Shown: positions 34,870 through 49,415, counted from the stretch's first letter. The stretch is DNA of 64,000 bases from Paralvinella palmiformis (GCA_025642065.1 JAODUP010001440.1:1-64000); one strand, 5' to 3'. The notes: generated by a model not told the origin, from the letters alone. Numbers and translations: made by a program.

Positions 34870-36335
34870 GATACAAATAATTAATTCACTGCTGAAGTGT
34901 ATACACAGTTGATTGTATTTTCGACTTCAATATAAACATTGACAGAATCTTAATATTTGTTTATGAATAGAATCTCAAATTCATTGTTCGATTCTTAAAA
35001 CATGTTCTAATATCGGTAACATCAGAACACATCCAAGCATCTTATTTGAGTTATTTCAAATTACATTGCTATCGTTTTCAGCAATTTCTCTCTGACATGG
35101 TCTGACATGGTCGAGTTTGGTTTGCACAAAGGTGGTTTTGAACTAAATTAAATATCACATTCACACAAACTTCCGTTAAACAAATGTTTTACACCATATG
35201 TTAATATTACTATTAAAATATTGATGCAACACTTACAGACTTTAAGCATTTTCCAGGTTATACTTTGATCAGATTTGTTTTCCAAACGCTGTTTATACTT
35301 AATTATAAAATTGTAAATCACTTGTTGATACTTTGCATACAAGTAAAGGTATATTGAATAGCTGTTATCAACCTTCATGGGCAAAGTATTTAGCAATATG
35401 ATTATGTAATACTATTAGTTCCTCGCTTTAAATTAATATAGTTGATTGGACCTTTTTTGAGTTAGGAATTGCATTTCAGACGATGTAATATTATAGTAAC
35501 AACAATTATGGTTAGAAAGAATAATTAATAAATAATTATATTCCATTTCGATCTTTTTTCCGGTGAAACATGTCCTAGTTATTGTCCAATTGTTTTCCAA
35601 CGTTTTAGTAATTATCCAGGTTATAATGTATACTATACTAATGCAGCACTCTATCGACCGAATTCCGCAAGATTATATCCTGACACAAGAATAGACATTC
35701 TGAGCGAAACATCTGCATCGCATTGTTCGCTAGTCGGGTTTCCAATTGACGAAATGAATAGTACTCATGGGAGTATTTATTCCCTTTTCGTTTCCGACAA
35801 AGACTGTGTTTTACAATAGTACTATCATTGGTAACATCAATAATTGTAATGTATTGAGATAATTAGCCATCAACCTTCCTAACGTGGCCACTGAACTGTA
35901 TGTATATTTCTAGCAACAGTGCTCACTTAGCTATTACAATAATGTACCAATACATTCCACCGAAAAAGATAAAATGGACATAAAATATGGAAAGTGTTAA
36001 CTTTATTCCTATTTGTGTTATAAAATGTTCATTGAAATTGACGCCGATCTTCCCAAATGGAAATATTTTACAATTCTTTGGGCTATAAAACCTTATTTAA
36101 CATTCTATCGTATGAGCGTTGTTTATAATTGTTATGACACCATTCATATACGAATCTTGGTCCTTTATTTAAAGATTCTTTTTCACCTAAAGATTAGATA
36201 CAAAGATTAATATCAAATTAAACGAAGCATATTATTGAAAATGTGATAAATCGGTGTCTATGGATGAGTGTATTCTGATTTATGACTGATTTATGTGACA
36301 TATTGCCTTTGAGTGCGTTATATTGTATCTCAAAC
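34870..36335 (-). repeat. Module B, reverse copy 2
   Basis: It aligns to 16300-17400 and 51175-52800: CATCGCATTGTTCGCTAGTCG (35713), CATTGGTAACATCAAT (35827) and CATTCTATCGTATGAGCG (36101). Cut on the right by the LINE at about 36340; the expected continuation resumes at about 38505 (TTTAATTTGATAATC). Confidence 0.75.
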
Positions 36336-36339
36336 GACT

Positions 36340-38510
36340 AACTTTAGTTAGCCACAGCCTGAGTAAGAAGAAAAATAACCAATACTAGGTATCTTTAATG
36401 TGTAGGTCAAAGGAAGCTGAAATTAAATACAAAGTATACAAATATTAGGTTATTACCATTTTAATTTTGTTTAAACAATACTATTGTAACAAATTGGGTG
36501 AATATGAACATAATTTAAAAAGTACTTGCCAGTTAAATGTTATTGTAATGACAATATGATGTCGGATAAAAAAACAATATCTGATGGTTTTAACAAATTA
36601 TTTATAAATATTGATTCGATGTTTGCTAAACAAATTGAACATTGTTCTGAAAGACGTTTCTCTGATTTTACGAGTAAAAGTGTACAAAATTATCTGTTTC
36701 TTGAACTAGTTATTGATGAAGAAAGTTATATCCATTTTCGAAAATAAACAATCTTGTGGCTATGACATTGGTTAAATCTATACTATATTGTACAACCTTT
36801 AACTTATATATGTAACAAATAATTTAAATCTTGTATATTTCCAGCTAAGATGAAGGTTGTTAGATTTGTACCTTTATTTAAAATTGGTAATCGTAAAGAA
36901 TTTTCCAATTATAGACCTGTGTCAATTTTACCTCTATTTTTAAAAATCATTGAAAAATTGATTATTAACAGATTAGTTTCATATCAAAATGAGAACAATG
37001 TTATGTACAAATGTCAGTATGGGTTCAAAGAAGCCCAGTCTACGGGATTGGCATTAATTTAATTATTCAGAGATATTACTAGTAAGCTAAATAATAAATT
37101 GGGAACAGCTGGTACTTTTATTGATTTGAATGAAGCATTTGATACTACAGAACCTTCAATTTTGATTAAAAACTATGCCATTATGGCATCCGAGATAATG
37201 CTGCAAGTTGGGTAAAAGGTTATTTAACTGATAGAAAGCAATTTGTTGTTTATTATGGTATTTGTTTAGATTATAGAACTGTGCTATGGGGGATTCCACA
37301 AAGTTCTAGCTTGGGACTTATTTTATTTTTAAAGTATACATAAATGATCTGGCAAATATTTAAAATAAATTAAAATGTATATTGTCTGACTAATGATGCG
37401 TTTAACAATTAATTAAAGCAAACGAGTCAATGGTTTAAAGTTATTTATGAATATTTATAAAACAAATTACATGTGTTTCCATAACAAGCCTTTTCCGGAT
37501 GATTGTAACTGAAGATTGGTGGATTAGAAGTCAATAGAGTACAAGTTAATAAATTCCTAGGAGTATTGGTAAATAAACAGTTCTCATGGTCTAATCATAT
37601 TAACGCTGTTAGTAAAAAATATGTCTTTAAAATAATATTTATGTTATTTATAGAGGCAAACACATGCTTGGAAACAACCACTTATACATGTTATGCTGCT
37701 CATTAATACTTTCCTACTTAAGCAACGCATGTGAGATATGGGGAAATACATACAAGTCTAAACTACATACATTGATGCTATTACAAAAGAAGGCAATTCG
37801 TAATATTGTTAAAGCTAGTTATGCAGATCATAACAATCCATTATTCGTCAAATGTAAGTGTTTAGGGAAATTTTAGATATTGTAAAATAAACCTTGTTTA
37901 CAATCTATTAACCAAAAATAACATTACATATCAATCTACAAATGTATTCACAACAATAGAATTAATTCATTCATATGATACCAGGTCTAACCAAATATAA
38001 AATTTTAATATTAAGTTCTGTAAGACGGAAATTAAGTCAATTAGTGTTTTGGATGTTACATTATGGAACCAATTATATGCAAATGTTACCAAAGTTAAAA
38101 CAATGAATATTTGTAAGCACATAATTAGGAATATATTTATTTCTTTATATGACTGATGCCGATGCTAACTATGTCCATGATTTTATTTACCGTTTAAATA
38201 TATTTGTGATATAATATGCCCAATAATATGTTATTGCTACAATAAGTAATCATTTGAAAATTAAACTTATATGGAGTTTTGTGTTGTTTCATAAACATAT
38301 AATTATATATATTGACTGTTCCACATCTATTAACTTTCTCCTGGATATTTTTTAATGTAACATTAATGGGGGATGCATTATATAAGCAGTGCTTCAAGCA
38401 TCCTGCTTTTCAAAATTCTATATGTGTTTGCTTTCATTAAAAATACATTATGAATGTTGAATTAAACATTTTGAATTGAAAAATAATTAATTGAAAATGT
38501 GTGCACCAAA
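36340..38510 (+). pseudogene. Degenerate LINE reverse transcriptase (second LINE lineage)
   Basis: Many plus-strand frame fragments line up as one RT. 36526-36747 is the linker. 36850-37062 holds FVPLFKIGNRKEFSNYRPVS and the SQYGFK-equivalent CQYGFKEAQST. About 37080-37150 holds the FIDLNEAF equivalent of the palm entry. 37540-37600 holds the KFLGVLV thumb. 37664-37876 holds LSNACEIWGNTY and QKKAIRNIVKAS. Dozens of stops and shifts separate them. It is unlike the minus-strand LINE at 5253 and the L2-type pieces, and looks like a Jockey/Rex-type RT. The 3' end (38160-38500) is AT-rich. It interrupts module B. Confidence 0.8.
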
Positions 38511-38514
38511 GATG

Positions 38515-39300
38515 TTTAATTTGATAATCTTGTGCGTGAACATAGCCGATGCTCGGGCATTGATCCATATATGTCACCAAATACTCACTATACTCTATAT
38601 AGTAGTCTGATACTTTGACGTCAGTGACTTACCTCTTTTACATGAATAACAATAACAATTAAAGTAGTTCATGAAACCCACCTAACTTTCACGTGTCCTT
38701 ATTGTTTCACATCCTAGCACTGTAAATTAATGATAATTTTTTCCGCTAACTGCAAATCTGAATTTTATATTCCTTATAATGAATATTGTACATAGCAACA
38801 CCATATGAAACAAAAAAAGATCCAAATGTGTCCCAGGTGTTGCTTGGTAGCCACTTTGCAAACTCCTTACCTCTCGCTAATTGAAATGGTACATTAACCA
38901 TCGAAACAGATTTCAGTGCAATAGGTTTAATAGCTCACTTGGTCGCCATATCATAATAATATGATATAATAAAGTGCCTAGATCATGAAGTACTGAAACA
39001 TATCTCGAAGATCTGAATATATTTTTTAGCCATATTGTATGCCTAACTCATCTGAAACACAACATATACTATGATTGGTGGTGAAGGAACCCGTTTTCAC
39101 TTCAATAAAGTAATAAATACTTAACTGATATATATTTTTAAAGAAACGTCTTTTTAATCTCGATCTACACAAGACCAGGCAAGATATTACTTAGGTACCT
39201 TCTGTTTATGTATTCGTCTCTGCTGGCTGTCTGGCTGGCTGAATATCAGTAATAATTGTCAAAACATCATGCCTATTGAAACAAATATGATTCAGGATAG
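38515..39300 (-). repeat. Module A, reverse copy, including the 220-bp block
   Basis: The remnant of module B (38505-38600) is followed by the reverse complement of 27240-27860: TGTCCCAGGTGTTGCTTGG (38829), then the empty-site equivalent of the Gypsy target near 38975-39000, and ATCAGTAATAATTGTC at 39246. Confidence 0.75.
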
Positions 39301-39629
39301 AAGATGCTAACGGCAAGATGGATATGGCTTGTCTCCTAACATTTCATCGTTTTTTTTACTTTTGTCAGAATATCCACGTCTGTTAGTCACTAGTGTATTA
39401 TTGACAATGATAATAATAGCTGACACATCAAAGACGGAAAATTTCAATTATTGAAAGGTTTTATAAAAACGCCCACTATATGTCACCATATAGAGACTAG
39501 AGATGCTGAAATAAGTATATATTTTATTTAGAAGTCAAACCTGGAAATAATGGACTATTGCTATCTGCACTATCATTTCGGCTAGGAAGATATTGCAGGC
39601 TAGCGGAGTTTCTGATTCATGTAAAATGT

Positions 39630-39632
<3 letters not shown>
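39300..39632 (-). repeat. Module Z-like segment, reverse
   Basis: CACATCAAAGACGGAAAATTT (39424) and TGAAAGGTTTTATAAAAACG match the complement of 4500-4620. It ends at a (TA)n run as at 4646. Confidence 0.65.

Positions 39633-39685
<53 letters not shown>
39633..39685. repeat. (TA)n microsatellite
   Basis: A TA run of 52 bp between modules. Confidence 0.97.
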
Positions 39686-39688
<3 letters not shown>

Positions 39689-39789
39689 TGTAGTGCCTAT
39701 GTTACCGGCTTTTTAGTCCATCAGAATATCAAAGGGCAAAAGTCTTCTTAAAAAGTAGTTTTCATTTAGAATTTTATTATATGTGTAGT

Positions 39790-40318
39790 TAATGTAAAAT
39801 ATAAAATATTCTATAAATTGGGGTGAAGGAATACGTTTTTATTCGAATAGAAATAATAAATTCTTCAATGATATTTTTTCAATGTGTTGTTATTGTGGAT
39901 CTACGCAAGACTATGCGTCAAGAAGAATTTTCGTATCCTTATTCTAATCTACTATATATTACCGCTGAGTCTACCATATCAAGATGTAGTCATATCTTTG
40001 TGAAATCAAGGGAGGGCATAAGGAAAATGTATTTGGCTGTAACATATATCCTGGTGTTATTTTGAGGTTTTTGTATTTCATTTTAAATCTTTATAGTTTT
40101 GTTGAGATGTGATTTTGTTTTAATTGGAATGAAATTCTTTCCCACCTGAATACCTTTTCCCACTTTATAAAATAGTCCCTAATTTGTGAAGCGACCGGAA
40201 GATGGTTCTTGATTAGATATATTTATATGTGTGTGTGTGTGTGCGCGCGCGCGACTGTGTGTATGCTCTTGTGTGTGTATGTGTATGTGTATGTGTGTGT
40301 ATGTGTGTGTGTGTGTGT

Positions 40319-40362
<44 letters not shown>

Positions 40363-40620
40363 TCTTCGTGTGTGAGTTGTTCTGTATTTCTTTGTTATTC
40401 TTTTTTATGTTCTGATAGTTCGTTTTTCTATTTATTTCCTTGTTTGTTAGTTCGTTTGATTCTTTCTGCCTTTGGGGATATTGCTTCGGTAGCTTCAGTA
40501 TATATATACCTGCCTGGCCGGCCTGCTGGTAATACAGTATCGTAATAAATGCAATTATGTCATTTATTTTGAAACAAATATTATTAAGGATACAAGGATA
40601 CAAACTTCATTACACTCAAA
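39790..40620 (-). repeat. Module A, second reverse copy
   Basis: GTGAAGCGACCGGAAGATGG (40186) and GTTCGTTTGATTCTTTCTGCC (40450) are complements of 2230-2250 and 10900-10920. It adjoins another reverse module A, so two copies are in tandem. Confidence 0.75.
40228..40361. repeat. (GT)n microsatellite with GC and TATG interruptions
   Basis: It includes a GCGCGCGCGCG stretch (40243-40253), rare here. It occupies the same place as the CACACA stretch at 11000-11060 of module A. Confidence 0.97.
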
Positions 40621-40629
40621 AGACAATAT

Positions 40630-42049
<1,420 letters not shown>

Positions 42050-42050
<1 letters not shown>

Positions 42051-42427
42051 TCACGAATAAGGTTTTAACCTTAGTTTTATAATATATGTAATGAAGATTA
42101 GCTTATTAATGATCTTTAGGTTCCAGGTGGATTGTATATCATTGTAATGCCATTTTATCATTGGTAATAGGTCAAAAAGGATATTATTTATTTTATATTT
42201 TCCAGGATATTTTCGATTTTTCAACAAATTCTTTCCCAAATATGGTCATCGAGTTTTTCCGATTGTACACATGATAGATTTCCGCAATAAGAAGCATAGG
42301 AGGCTTTTATTTAAAATACAATGTAAGTTTAATAATTGATACTGTCGTTATGGCGCAGTTAGGTGGGCGTAGGACTCACAGCCGATGTTGTCATTTGGTG
42401 ACTGGTTGACTCATCCATAAAAATATT
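42050..42427. other. Unassigned AT-rich sequence with a SINE family 3 tail fragment
   Basis: 42345-42425 contains GTTATGGCGCAGTTAGGTGG and GACTGGTTGACTCATCCATA, which resemble the SINE family 3 head and tail. The rest is unrecognised. Confidence 0.45.
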
Positions 42428-42711
42428 AAGAAGGAATTAATAATTTGCTTTTTAATATTTGGTTAATATTCACACTACAATACTTTTTGAACTGAAGTGA
42501 AGTTTATTTTCAACAAATAATTGTACAATAATAATATTAATATATAAAATATATGAAAACTTTCATAAGGTCAGCAAAAAAGGAAAATGAAGGACCAATG
42601 TAGCGTGAACTATATTCCCATTGGCCCCTAAAAAAAACTAAAAAAACAAACATATGTAGGTATCGCGTGGTGGACGCACGTTAAACAAATTCGAAAAGTT
42701 TAAAAATAGGG

Positions 42712-42720
<9 letters not shown>
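42428..42720 (-). repeat. Module J, copy 2
   Basis: It matches 23380-23690 in the same orientation, up to ACACGTTAAACAAATTCG-type words, and is then cut by a (TA)n run. Confidence 0.55.

Positions 42721-42773
<53 letters not shown>
42716..42773. repeat. (TA)n microsatellite
   Basis: A pure TA run next to module J. Confidence 0.97.
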
Positions 42774-42777
<4 letters not shown>

Positions 42778-42839
42778 AAATTATATTATATTTAAAATCA
42801 ATTAATAATCACATGATCAATGCAAACATGAAATTTAAC

Positions 42840-44887
42840 ATCTATTAAGGAAAAATGATTAGCGAATACTTCATTAATTTTTATTGTTAACGCGTTTCGA
42901 GGAATAGGCAAGTTTGTTTTCTGTTACTCTTATTTCCCTGTCTTAAAATTTCTTAGTTTATAAGTTTGCAGGCTTTACTCCATTAAATATGAGGCAGAAG
43001 TATATATATTTTTGTACATTTCGTTTCATAAAGAGCAGAAGTTAATGGCCCCACTCATATAAATGGCAAAGTATTGAACTTAATGATTTGTCCCGAGGAT
43101 AAACATTTAGTTCGTATTATCGTTGGTACTGTCATGACATCTTATCATACAATTATGGACGCATGAGTAAAAGGGTAGGCTGCCTACGACAAGGGTCGTA
43201 AATCCTAAATGTGATATAATTGTCAATACACAACCACATCGAGAAAGTCTGGAATCTGACCCTGTGTTATCACAATATTCCAAATTGGATAACATGGTAA
43301 AGTAATCTAAAGAAAATACATCATGGAGACATGAACAGTAATCGCTTAATTATTTACGATTAATCCTTAAATTAACAACTTCCAATTTGTTTATAGAATG
43401 GGCACTTCGTATCAGACATACTGCATTACATAAAAGCAAAGAATTAAAATTTGAAGGTTATCTCAGATTTACAGAATGCACTAGTTAAGCTAGAGTAGGT
43501 TTCGATTTTAGGGAATACGTTTATCAGAAGTACAGTAAAGTATCATTTATTACGCATAAACTACTTGGTCATAATTCAGCATTTTTCCCATGGGTATCAT
43601 TAATAATCATTATAGGACTCAAGCTTTCTAGCAGAAGCGGACACTGAATAGCATTTATCATATATTTATGTTTGGCATTTGAACTGTTCAGTAATAATAA
43701 CATTGATATATTATGGTCTTCCCCGGATAATTCGTCCTTACATTCATAATTCTTTCACGACTAGAAATGATTTTCTGTTTTGTATATAACATATGTTTGA
43801 TATTATAATTATATTGCCCACTAGTGAGTTATATTGTAACTTTTTAAATCCCGAATGAAACCTTTTATGACTCTATCATACATAACTTTAGTCATCGCGA
43901 TGAAATATTTCATATACATGTTACCAGTTTAATGTAATGAATCTAATTAATGTGTATCTAATGTACAACCTTCACGTTCTACGTAGTAACCTATCAAACC
44001 ATGGCTTACCTGAAACATTTTTGCACTGTTACACTAGAGTAAGAGTAGCCATTGGCTTCAAATAATTTTGAATGATTCATTACATTAATTTAATGCCAGA
44101 TACACCATGCTCGTATTTCATCATATACATATTGGTGTCTTAGAGTTGGATTAATTTCGATAATATTCTTTATAATCTATCAAAATATAATACTAACTAA
44201 AGCTTGTTTCTTATAAACACCAAATATATTTACACATTAACCATTTTTCCAATGCTGGACATATTACTCAAATAGCACTTAAGTTTTTTCAATGACTTTA
44301 AATATATTTAAAGGAAGGGTAATTAGAGACTCAAACGTAAATACTAATGTTAATTAGGTAGATGTTCCCTTAATGTCACATGTTTGCCAACTCTCAACCA
44401 TCTCCTGATTAACCGGCAAATTATAATATAATCACATGGCCATCTTTGGATGAAGTTGATAGAAATGAGTTATTAATTAGATAAACAGAAGACTTCATTG
44501 CACATTTTAATGGGTAAAAAAGGGATGCTCCATTTAGTTTTCTTATGCATCATAACTATATATATATATATATATATACGTTAACAGGTAGCACCTACTT
44601 CAGATTCTAATATATATTTAAAGGATAACATATATTTAAGGGAAGGTTAATTAGAGGCTTAAATGTAAATAATAATGTTGATCAGATAAATACTCCCTTA
44701 ATCTCACAAATTTGCTTATTCTCAACCATCTCTCACCAACAGTTAAATTCTCGTACAGACGCATGGCCATCTGTGGATGAAGCTGATACAAATGAATTGT
44801 TTATCAGAAAACAGAAGACATCATTCGACATTTTAATGAGAATAATAATGATGCTTCTTTAGTTTTCTTATGCATCATAACCATGTC

Positions 44888-44918
<31 letters not shown>

Positions 44919-45080
44919 TTTATATATGTTAAATAGCAAATTGTTAAGATTCTAATAGATAACATACGTTTGGAGTAATCGTCCTGTTTCCGTCTGAAGG
45001 AAAAAGAATGTATATCACATGTAAAAATAAGACTGATTATGTAACGAAGGCAAAAAATGTATCAATGAATATTTGCTTAA
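42840..45080 (-). repeat. Module F, reverse copy
   Basis: Full-length inverted counterpart of 20500-23330. 44280-44580 and 44620-44900 are two diverged direct copies of one another (AATTAGAGACTCAAACGTAA and AATTAGAGGCTTAAATGTAA; both end GTTTTCTTATGCATCATAAC then a TA run). A smaller duplication therefore lies inside. Confidence 0.75.
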
Positions 45081-45239
45081 CTAGGATCAGTTAGTATATT
45101 AACTTTGTGGGGCGCATTTAGACTTAAGACACCATATAATGCTAGAATAGAAATGATGTTAACACAAAGTAGGACATTGCGATTAAAGTCGCTTTATAAT
45201 AAGAATACAATTAATCGACAAATGATTTACCACAGCTTC

Positions 45240-45910
45240 TATCACCGATCTAGTAAAGGGGTTCGCAAAGTCCTAGTTAAGGTACAATGCAAAATTATTG
45301 AACAACTGATCGAAAGCAGTGAAAACATAGCAGCTATTGGCAAATATGAAAAGATTGGTTTCCGATGGTAACGTAAAGAGATTGTGCTATTTGACGAGTT
45401 AACATGTTCAGGAAGTGAATTCCAAAGGGTACATACAGCATCTGAAAATACACGAGTGCCAGTATGAGTGTTATCCCTGGGAACAAATAAAAAGTGAAAA
45501 ACACATAAACGGAGACTTCTAGGTTTGGATGCCATAAAAAGTATTGTAAAGCATTGAAAATACATAAGATAGTTCTCTTGAAAAAAGAGTTTGATACGAA
45601 ATGGTACAGAGTTTGAAAATGATGCGAGATTGAAAAGGTAGCCAATGAAGAGATTTCCGGAGTGGCACAGAATGAGAAAACATAACAGACCATGTGGCAA
45701 CCATAGCTAAGCAGGTCTGAAACCCCTGAAGTTTTATAATATCCATATTATAAATGGTTGAAGTAAAATTAAACCTATTGGTCAAAAGTGCTGTAGTAAT
45801 GGATTTGGCGAAAACAAAAGAGATATATAGTGACATGTCCGAGAAATATGTTTTCTAAAATAAGAATCTACTAGATGTAACACCAAGATTACCCACAGAG
45901 TGGGATGTTA
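45240..45910 (-). pseudogene. L2/CR1-type LINE 3' end, reverse copy
   Basis: This is the best-preserved of the three L2-like pieces. The minus frame 45242-45700 (152 codons) contains YVFSMLYNTF-type and THTGTRVFSDAVCTLWNSLP motifs, with EHVNSSNSTISLRYHRKPIF near the end. The frame at 45519-45836 has VPLRKSLHWLPFQSRIIFKL. These are the post-polymerase motifs of L2/CR1-like RT, in three overlapping frames; the polymerase core is absent. The same insertion relative to module E is seen at 19671 and 32830. Confidence 0.85.
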
Positions 45911-46600
45911 TGATGCTACTATTAAGGATGGGCAGTAGGGAAGAAATGGGTAAGTTTGATACATTGTCTGGATCTACATATACTAATGATATCTGATTTG
46001 TCTGAATTGTGTCTAAGTCTATTGAATGTCATCTAGCTTGAGATATCACTGAGACAGATGACCCTCTAATCAATCGTACTAGTGTCAGCTACAGACCACT
46101 AAACAAAACATCAACACTTTTATTTATTTTAAAGGACAAAACACATTCACACGTTAAGTGTGCATCCAGCTTTTAACATGCTAGCCACCAAGCTAATTTT
46201 TCATATATTTCAGCTGAGTGCTGAATATACTATATGGAGGGAAGTCCAGACGAGAAACATATCTAGCTAATATAAAATATTTACTGATTATCTGTTTGGA
46301 GCACACATTACCATCTCACCTGACGTCCTATTAGTGAAATAACTGTTACGGTAATTTAAGCTCTTGGAGTCCTTCCAGGCAACCAAATTGTCTTCCTAGC
46401 CAACTCAGTAAGCTTTCCAATTTAAACTTCGGTAAATAATGACTTCATGCTATTGCCCTCGTCTGCTAGCTAAATATGCGGAATTGTATTAGGTATTTCA
46501 ACATGAAACAACAATATTTATAACCCAGAACTACCTCTGTAGAACCAATATTGGTTAGCACCTTGGAATGGGACATACTAAAATCTACACCTAATACATC
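45910..46600 (-). repeat. Module E, reverse copy
   Basis: Inverted counterpart of 19070-19670: AGGGAAGTCCAGACGAGAAA near 46240 and CCAACTCAGTAAGCTTTCC near 46400. Confidence 0.8.
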
Positions 46601-46834
46601 AATGTTAAAATAGGTTATAACGTCACAGATAGAAAGGTGGCAGTATCCCATGAGAGGTAAAGTACACACACTATTACGCAATTAATACAAAGTTATTACT
46701 TCACATAGAGTAACCATAGTAGACAGTAACCATGATATAACCAAAGGCCCTTTTCAAATACTATACTCTGGATTTAATTATTCCTGAAATAAATATGCCA
46801 CATGGTAAGACAGTCAATATCTGATATTAATCAA

Positions 46835-46889
<55 letters not shown>

Positions 46890-47296
46890 GTATGGGTTTC
46901 TGTCCGTTTTCACGAGAACCTGGTAAAATAATCTTAGCTGAAAGTAAGACACCTTGTCATGGTACACAGTTTTTTCCCTTGTAAACTGCACGCCAATAAT
47001 CTGGTCGGTGTTTAGTTATACACGTAGTTATACACCTTTTTGTATTGAGAATGAAGTACATCATTTATCGTTATTACTAAAATCTAAACCCAGTAAATGC
47101 TGCACCCTAGTACTTGTTATTAAATATCATAATTTAATAATACACACAAAAAAGTGTATTATATTCAACATGTTTATGTTGACATATTTGCGTATTTCAA
47201 TCAAACAATGTTTTACCATTTAAACATGATAATTTTAGAATATTGTTTGCACATTGAAATTGACATTTTATACCATGAATATTATTTTTGGTTAGA
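46600..47296. other. Unassigned AT-rich sequence with a (TA)n run
   Basis: A TA microsatellite lies at 46837-46887. The 89-codon frame at 46954-47223 resembles nothing recognised. Confidence 0.4.
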
Positions 47297-47341
47297 TATA
47301 TATATATATATATATATAAAATATATATATATATATATATT
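47297..47341. repeat. (TA)n microsatellite
   Basis: TA with one AAA interruption, at the left edge of module D as at 17863. Confidence 0.95.
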
Positions 47342-47344
47342 TAA

Positions 47345-47570
47345 TTAATAATGTTATGGTGTGTATTAAAAGGGGCGTGGCAGTAAGTCTTATTTAGTAA
47401 GATACATGTACAATTAGCTATTCCTCTTTAGTGTTTATATAATTACCTTCAAGTGATATAAATAACCTTTAGGGCACTTCAAAGACTCTAAATATCTGCG
47501 AGATACTGATTGTTTAACGAGTAATGTGCCCAGTGACATCGCTCGTTATTCGTGCGTGAGGTGCATGCGT
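47345..47570 (+). repeat. Module D, left part, copy 2
   Basis: Direct match to 17936-18175: TGGTGTGTATTAAAAGG, GCGTGGCAGTAAG and TTATATAATTACC. Confidence 0.75.
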
Positions 47571-47589
47571 GTCGATGCATACGTTCGAG

Positions 47590-48533
47590 TGTGCGTGTGG
47601 CTTGTTAATATAAATTTCATGTCACGTCCTAAATACTGGCACTTCAATGTCATTAAATCCTCATAATTGCATTCGAATGGTAGCAAATTGTAGCTTTCTG
47701 GTGAATAACAGGAGATAGGTCACTACCGATGGCCTGCTAAAAGGAAAACCCCTCGGTATTTACATTAATTTAGCTACATTAAACTAGTCCCTGTTCTAGG
47801 TTTAAATAATTATAACGCACCGGTGCAAATAAAATACACAGATAATTTAGAAACAAGGTATCTTCATGTATTTTTCCAAAACTAATATATTGCCATTGAG
47901 TGAGTGAGTGAGTGAGTGAGTCAGAAGTGAAAATGATTTGTCCTAAATTAAGAAGCTTTCGTTATCAGTGTAGTCAATCTGTTATTTTAGTATTTAGTGC
48001 GCGATCTAATTGAAGGAATTCATTTTGAGGATATTTTATTAATGTATCACTTTTGGGATTTAAAGGTACCAAAAAGTTAAGTTTTCTTTAATTTACGCAG
48101 ACAAATTCACGTTTAGAGAATTATATACAAATTTAACACAACAAAATACATTTAATGTAGTTAAAGAACTGAAACGTGTATGCTATGAAAATTAGCTATA
48201 AACGAGTCATATTGTATGGACTCAATAAGTACCAATCCCGAATCATATTGGTAATTTCAAATTTGTTCTTAGATATACGTCCCATATATTGACCCGGTTC
48301 ATTTTGTAACCACACCTGCCACAATGAACCTCTGACCAGAAAATACATTTATATTATCTTCCAGGTCTGCCTTGTGTTGTCATTTACAATACACCGGGGA
48401 CCAATTGTTTGGTGTTTGGTTGTGACAAAACTCATTTTCTACAATACTACCTGTCGTCAGTAACATAAATCATTCAAATATTTTGAGATATTATTAATTA
48501 CTACAACAAAGCAACCTCTGCACTCTGTCAATG

Positions 48534-48535
<2 letters not shown>
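47590..48535 (+). repeat. Module C, copy 4 (forward), left arm of a long direct duplication
   Basis: AATAACAGGAGATAGGTCACT (47705) and TTAGCTACATTAAACTAGT align with 53600-53700. The GAGT repeat at 47895-47925 and the ACCACACCTGCCAC block at 48311 align with 53800 and 54480. Confidence 0.75.
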
Positions 48536-48536
<1 letters not shown>

Positions 48537-48570
<34 letters not shown>

Positions 48571-48712
48571 TGTGTTTTAGCTGTGTATAATAAGGCACAG
48601 GCACAGAGAATCTCGAACCGTGAATTCAAACTCTGGACGTTTCTTCAGGGGACTGAATCCAGAGTGGCGACTTTTCTTGCTGATACATGTGTAATGTCTC
48701 ACCAGTCCCATA
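48537..48712 (-). mobile_element. SINE-like element with (TG)n end, copy 2
   Basis: 48571-48706 is nearly identical to the reverse complement of 30832-30967; the (TG)n at 48537-48575 is the counterpart of the (AC)n there. It interrupts the sequence CTCTGTCAAT..GTGATG that is intact at 48893-48910, which indicates an insertion. Boundaries are approximate. Confidence 0.65.
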
Positions 48713-48718
48713 GTGATG

Positions 48719-48977
48719 TCAATAGTGATGCTCCCCTAAGTACACATTTTAAAAAGTTATTATTAATTAAACATAGGACTAATATAAATATATAGTATGT
48801 ATGTGTGTTTGTGTGTACGTGTGTGTGTGTGTGTGTGTGTATGTGTGTCTCTATAATGACTGAAATGACAGGAAAACTTCTGCAACCTCTGCACTCTGTC
48901 AATAGTGATGCTCCCCTAAGTATACATTTAAAAAGGTTATTATTAATTAAACACAGGACTATTATAAATATATAGTA

Positions 48978-49023
<46 letters not shown>

Positions 49024-49053
49024 TGTCTATAATGACTGATATGACAGGAAAAC
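48719..49053 (+). repeat. Tandem duplication, 180-bp period
   Basis: Two adjacent units (48719-48898 and 48899-49053) each have TCAATAGTGATGCTCCCCTA, TTATTATTAATTAAACA, a (GT)n run and ATGACAGGAAAACT. The second unit's GT run differs in length. Confidence 0.9.
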
Positions 49054-49074
49054 TGAAATGGGGGAGGCCTTTTG

Positions 49075-49295
49075 GTCTTTAATTTATATTTTCACCACGG
49101 GAACTAATTCTTAATAAATTTAGAATTTACAATATATTGCATATTCGATGCATAAAACGTCCTCATTTATCCGGTTGGATTAACAACTCCTCTTACTATA
49201 GTGTCTCAGCCGGGATTGGAACCTCTAACCTTCCGCATTGCTTGACTAAAATCATTGATAAATAATCCCACAGTCTAACCATGCAACCACAGAGG
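49075..49295 (-). mobile_element. tRNA-derived SINE-like element, family 2
   Basis: The minus strand reads CTGTGGTTGCATGGTTAGAC (A-box-like, near 49285), then AGAGGTTCCAATCCCGG (B-box-like, near 49215). The body down to ATAAATTTAGAATTTAC (49117) is shared with 54990-55160 and 14100-14200. Confidence 0.65.
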
Positions 49296-49296
49296 G

Positions 49297-49301
<5 letters not shown>

Positions 49302-49384
<83 letters not shown>

Positions 49385-49415
49385 ATAGATATTGATAGAT
49401 AGATAGATAGATAGA
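49302..49415. repeat. (TA)n (GATA)n microsatellite
   Basis: TA to about 49382, then GATA. Confidence 0.97.

Noticed and set aside
45105..45371. 88-codon plus-strand frame
   Set aside because: It overlaps the minus-strand L2-type LINE end, which has clear motifs; the plus frame has none.
48719..49053. CRISPR-like or regulatory repeat pair
   Set aside because: Only two long units in direct tandem with an internal microsatellite, in an animal-type genome; nothing resembles a repeat-spacer array.
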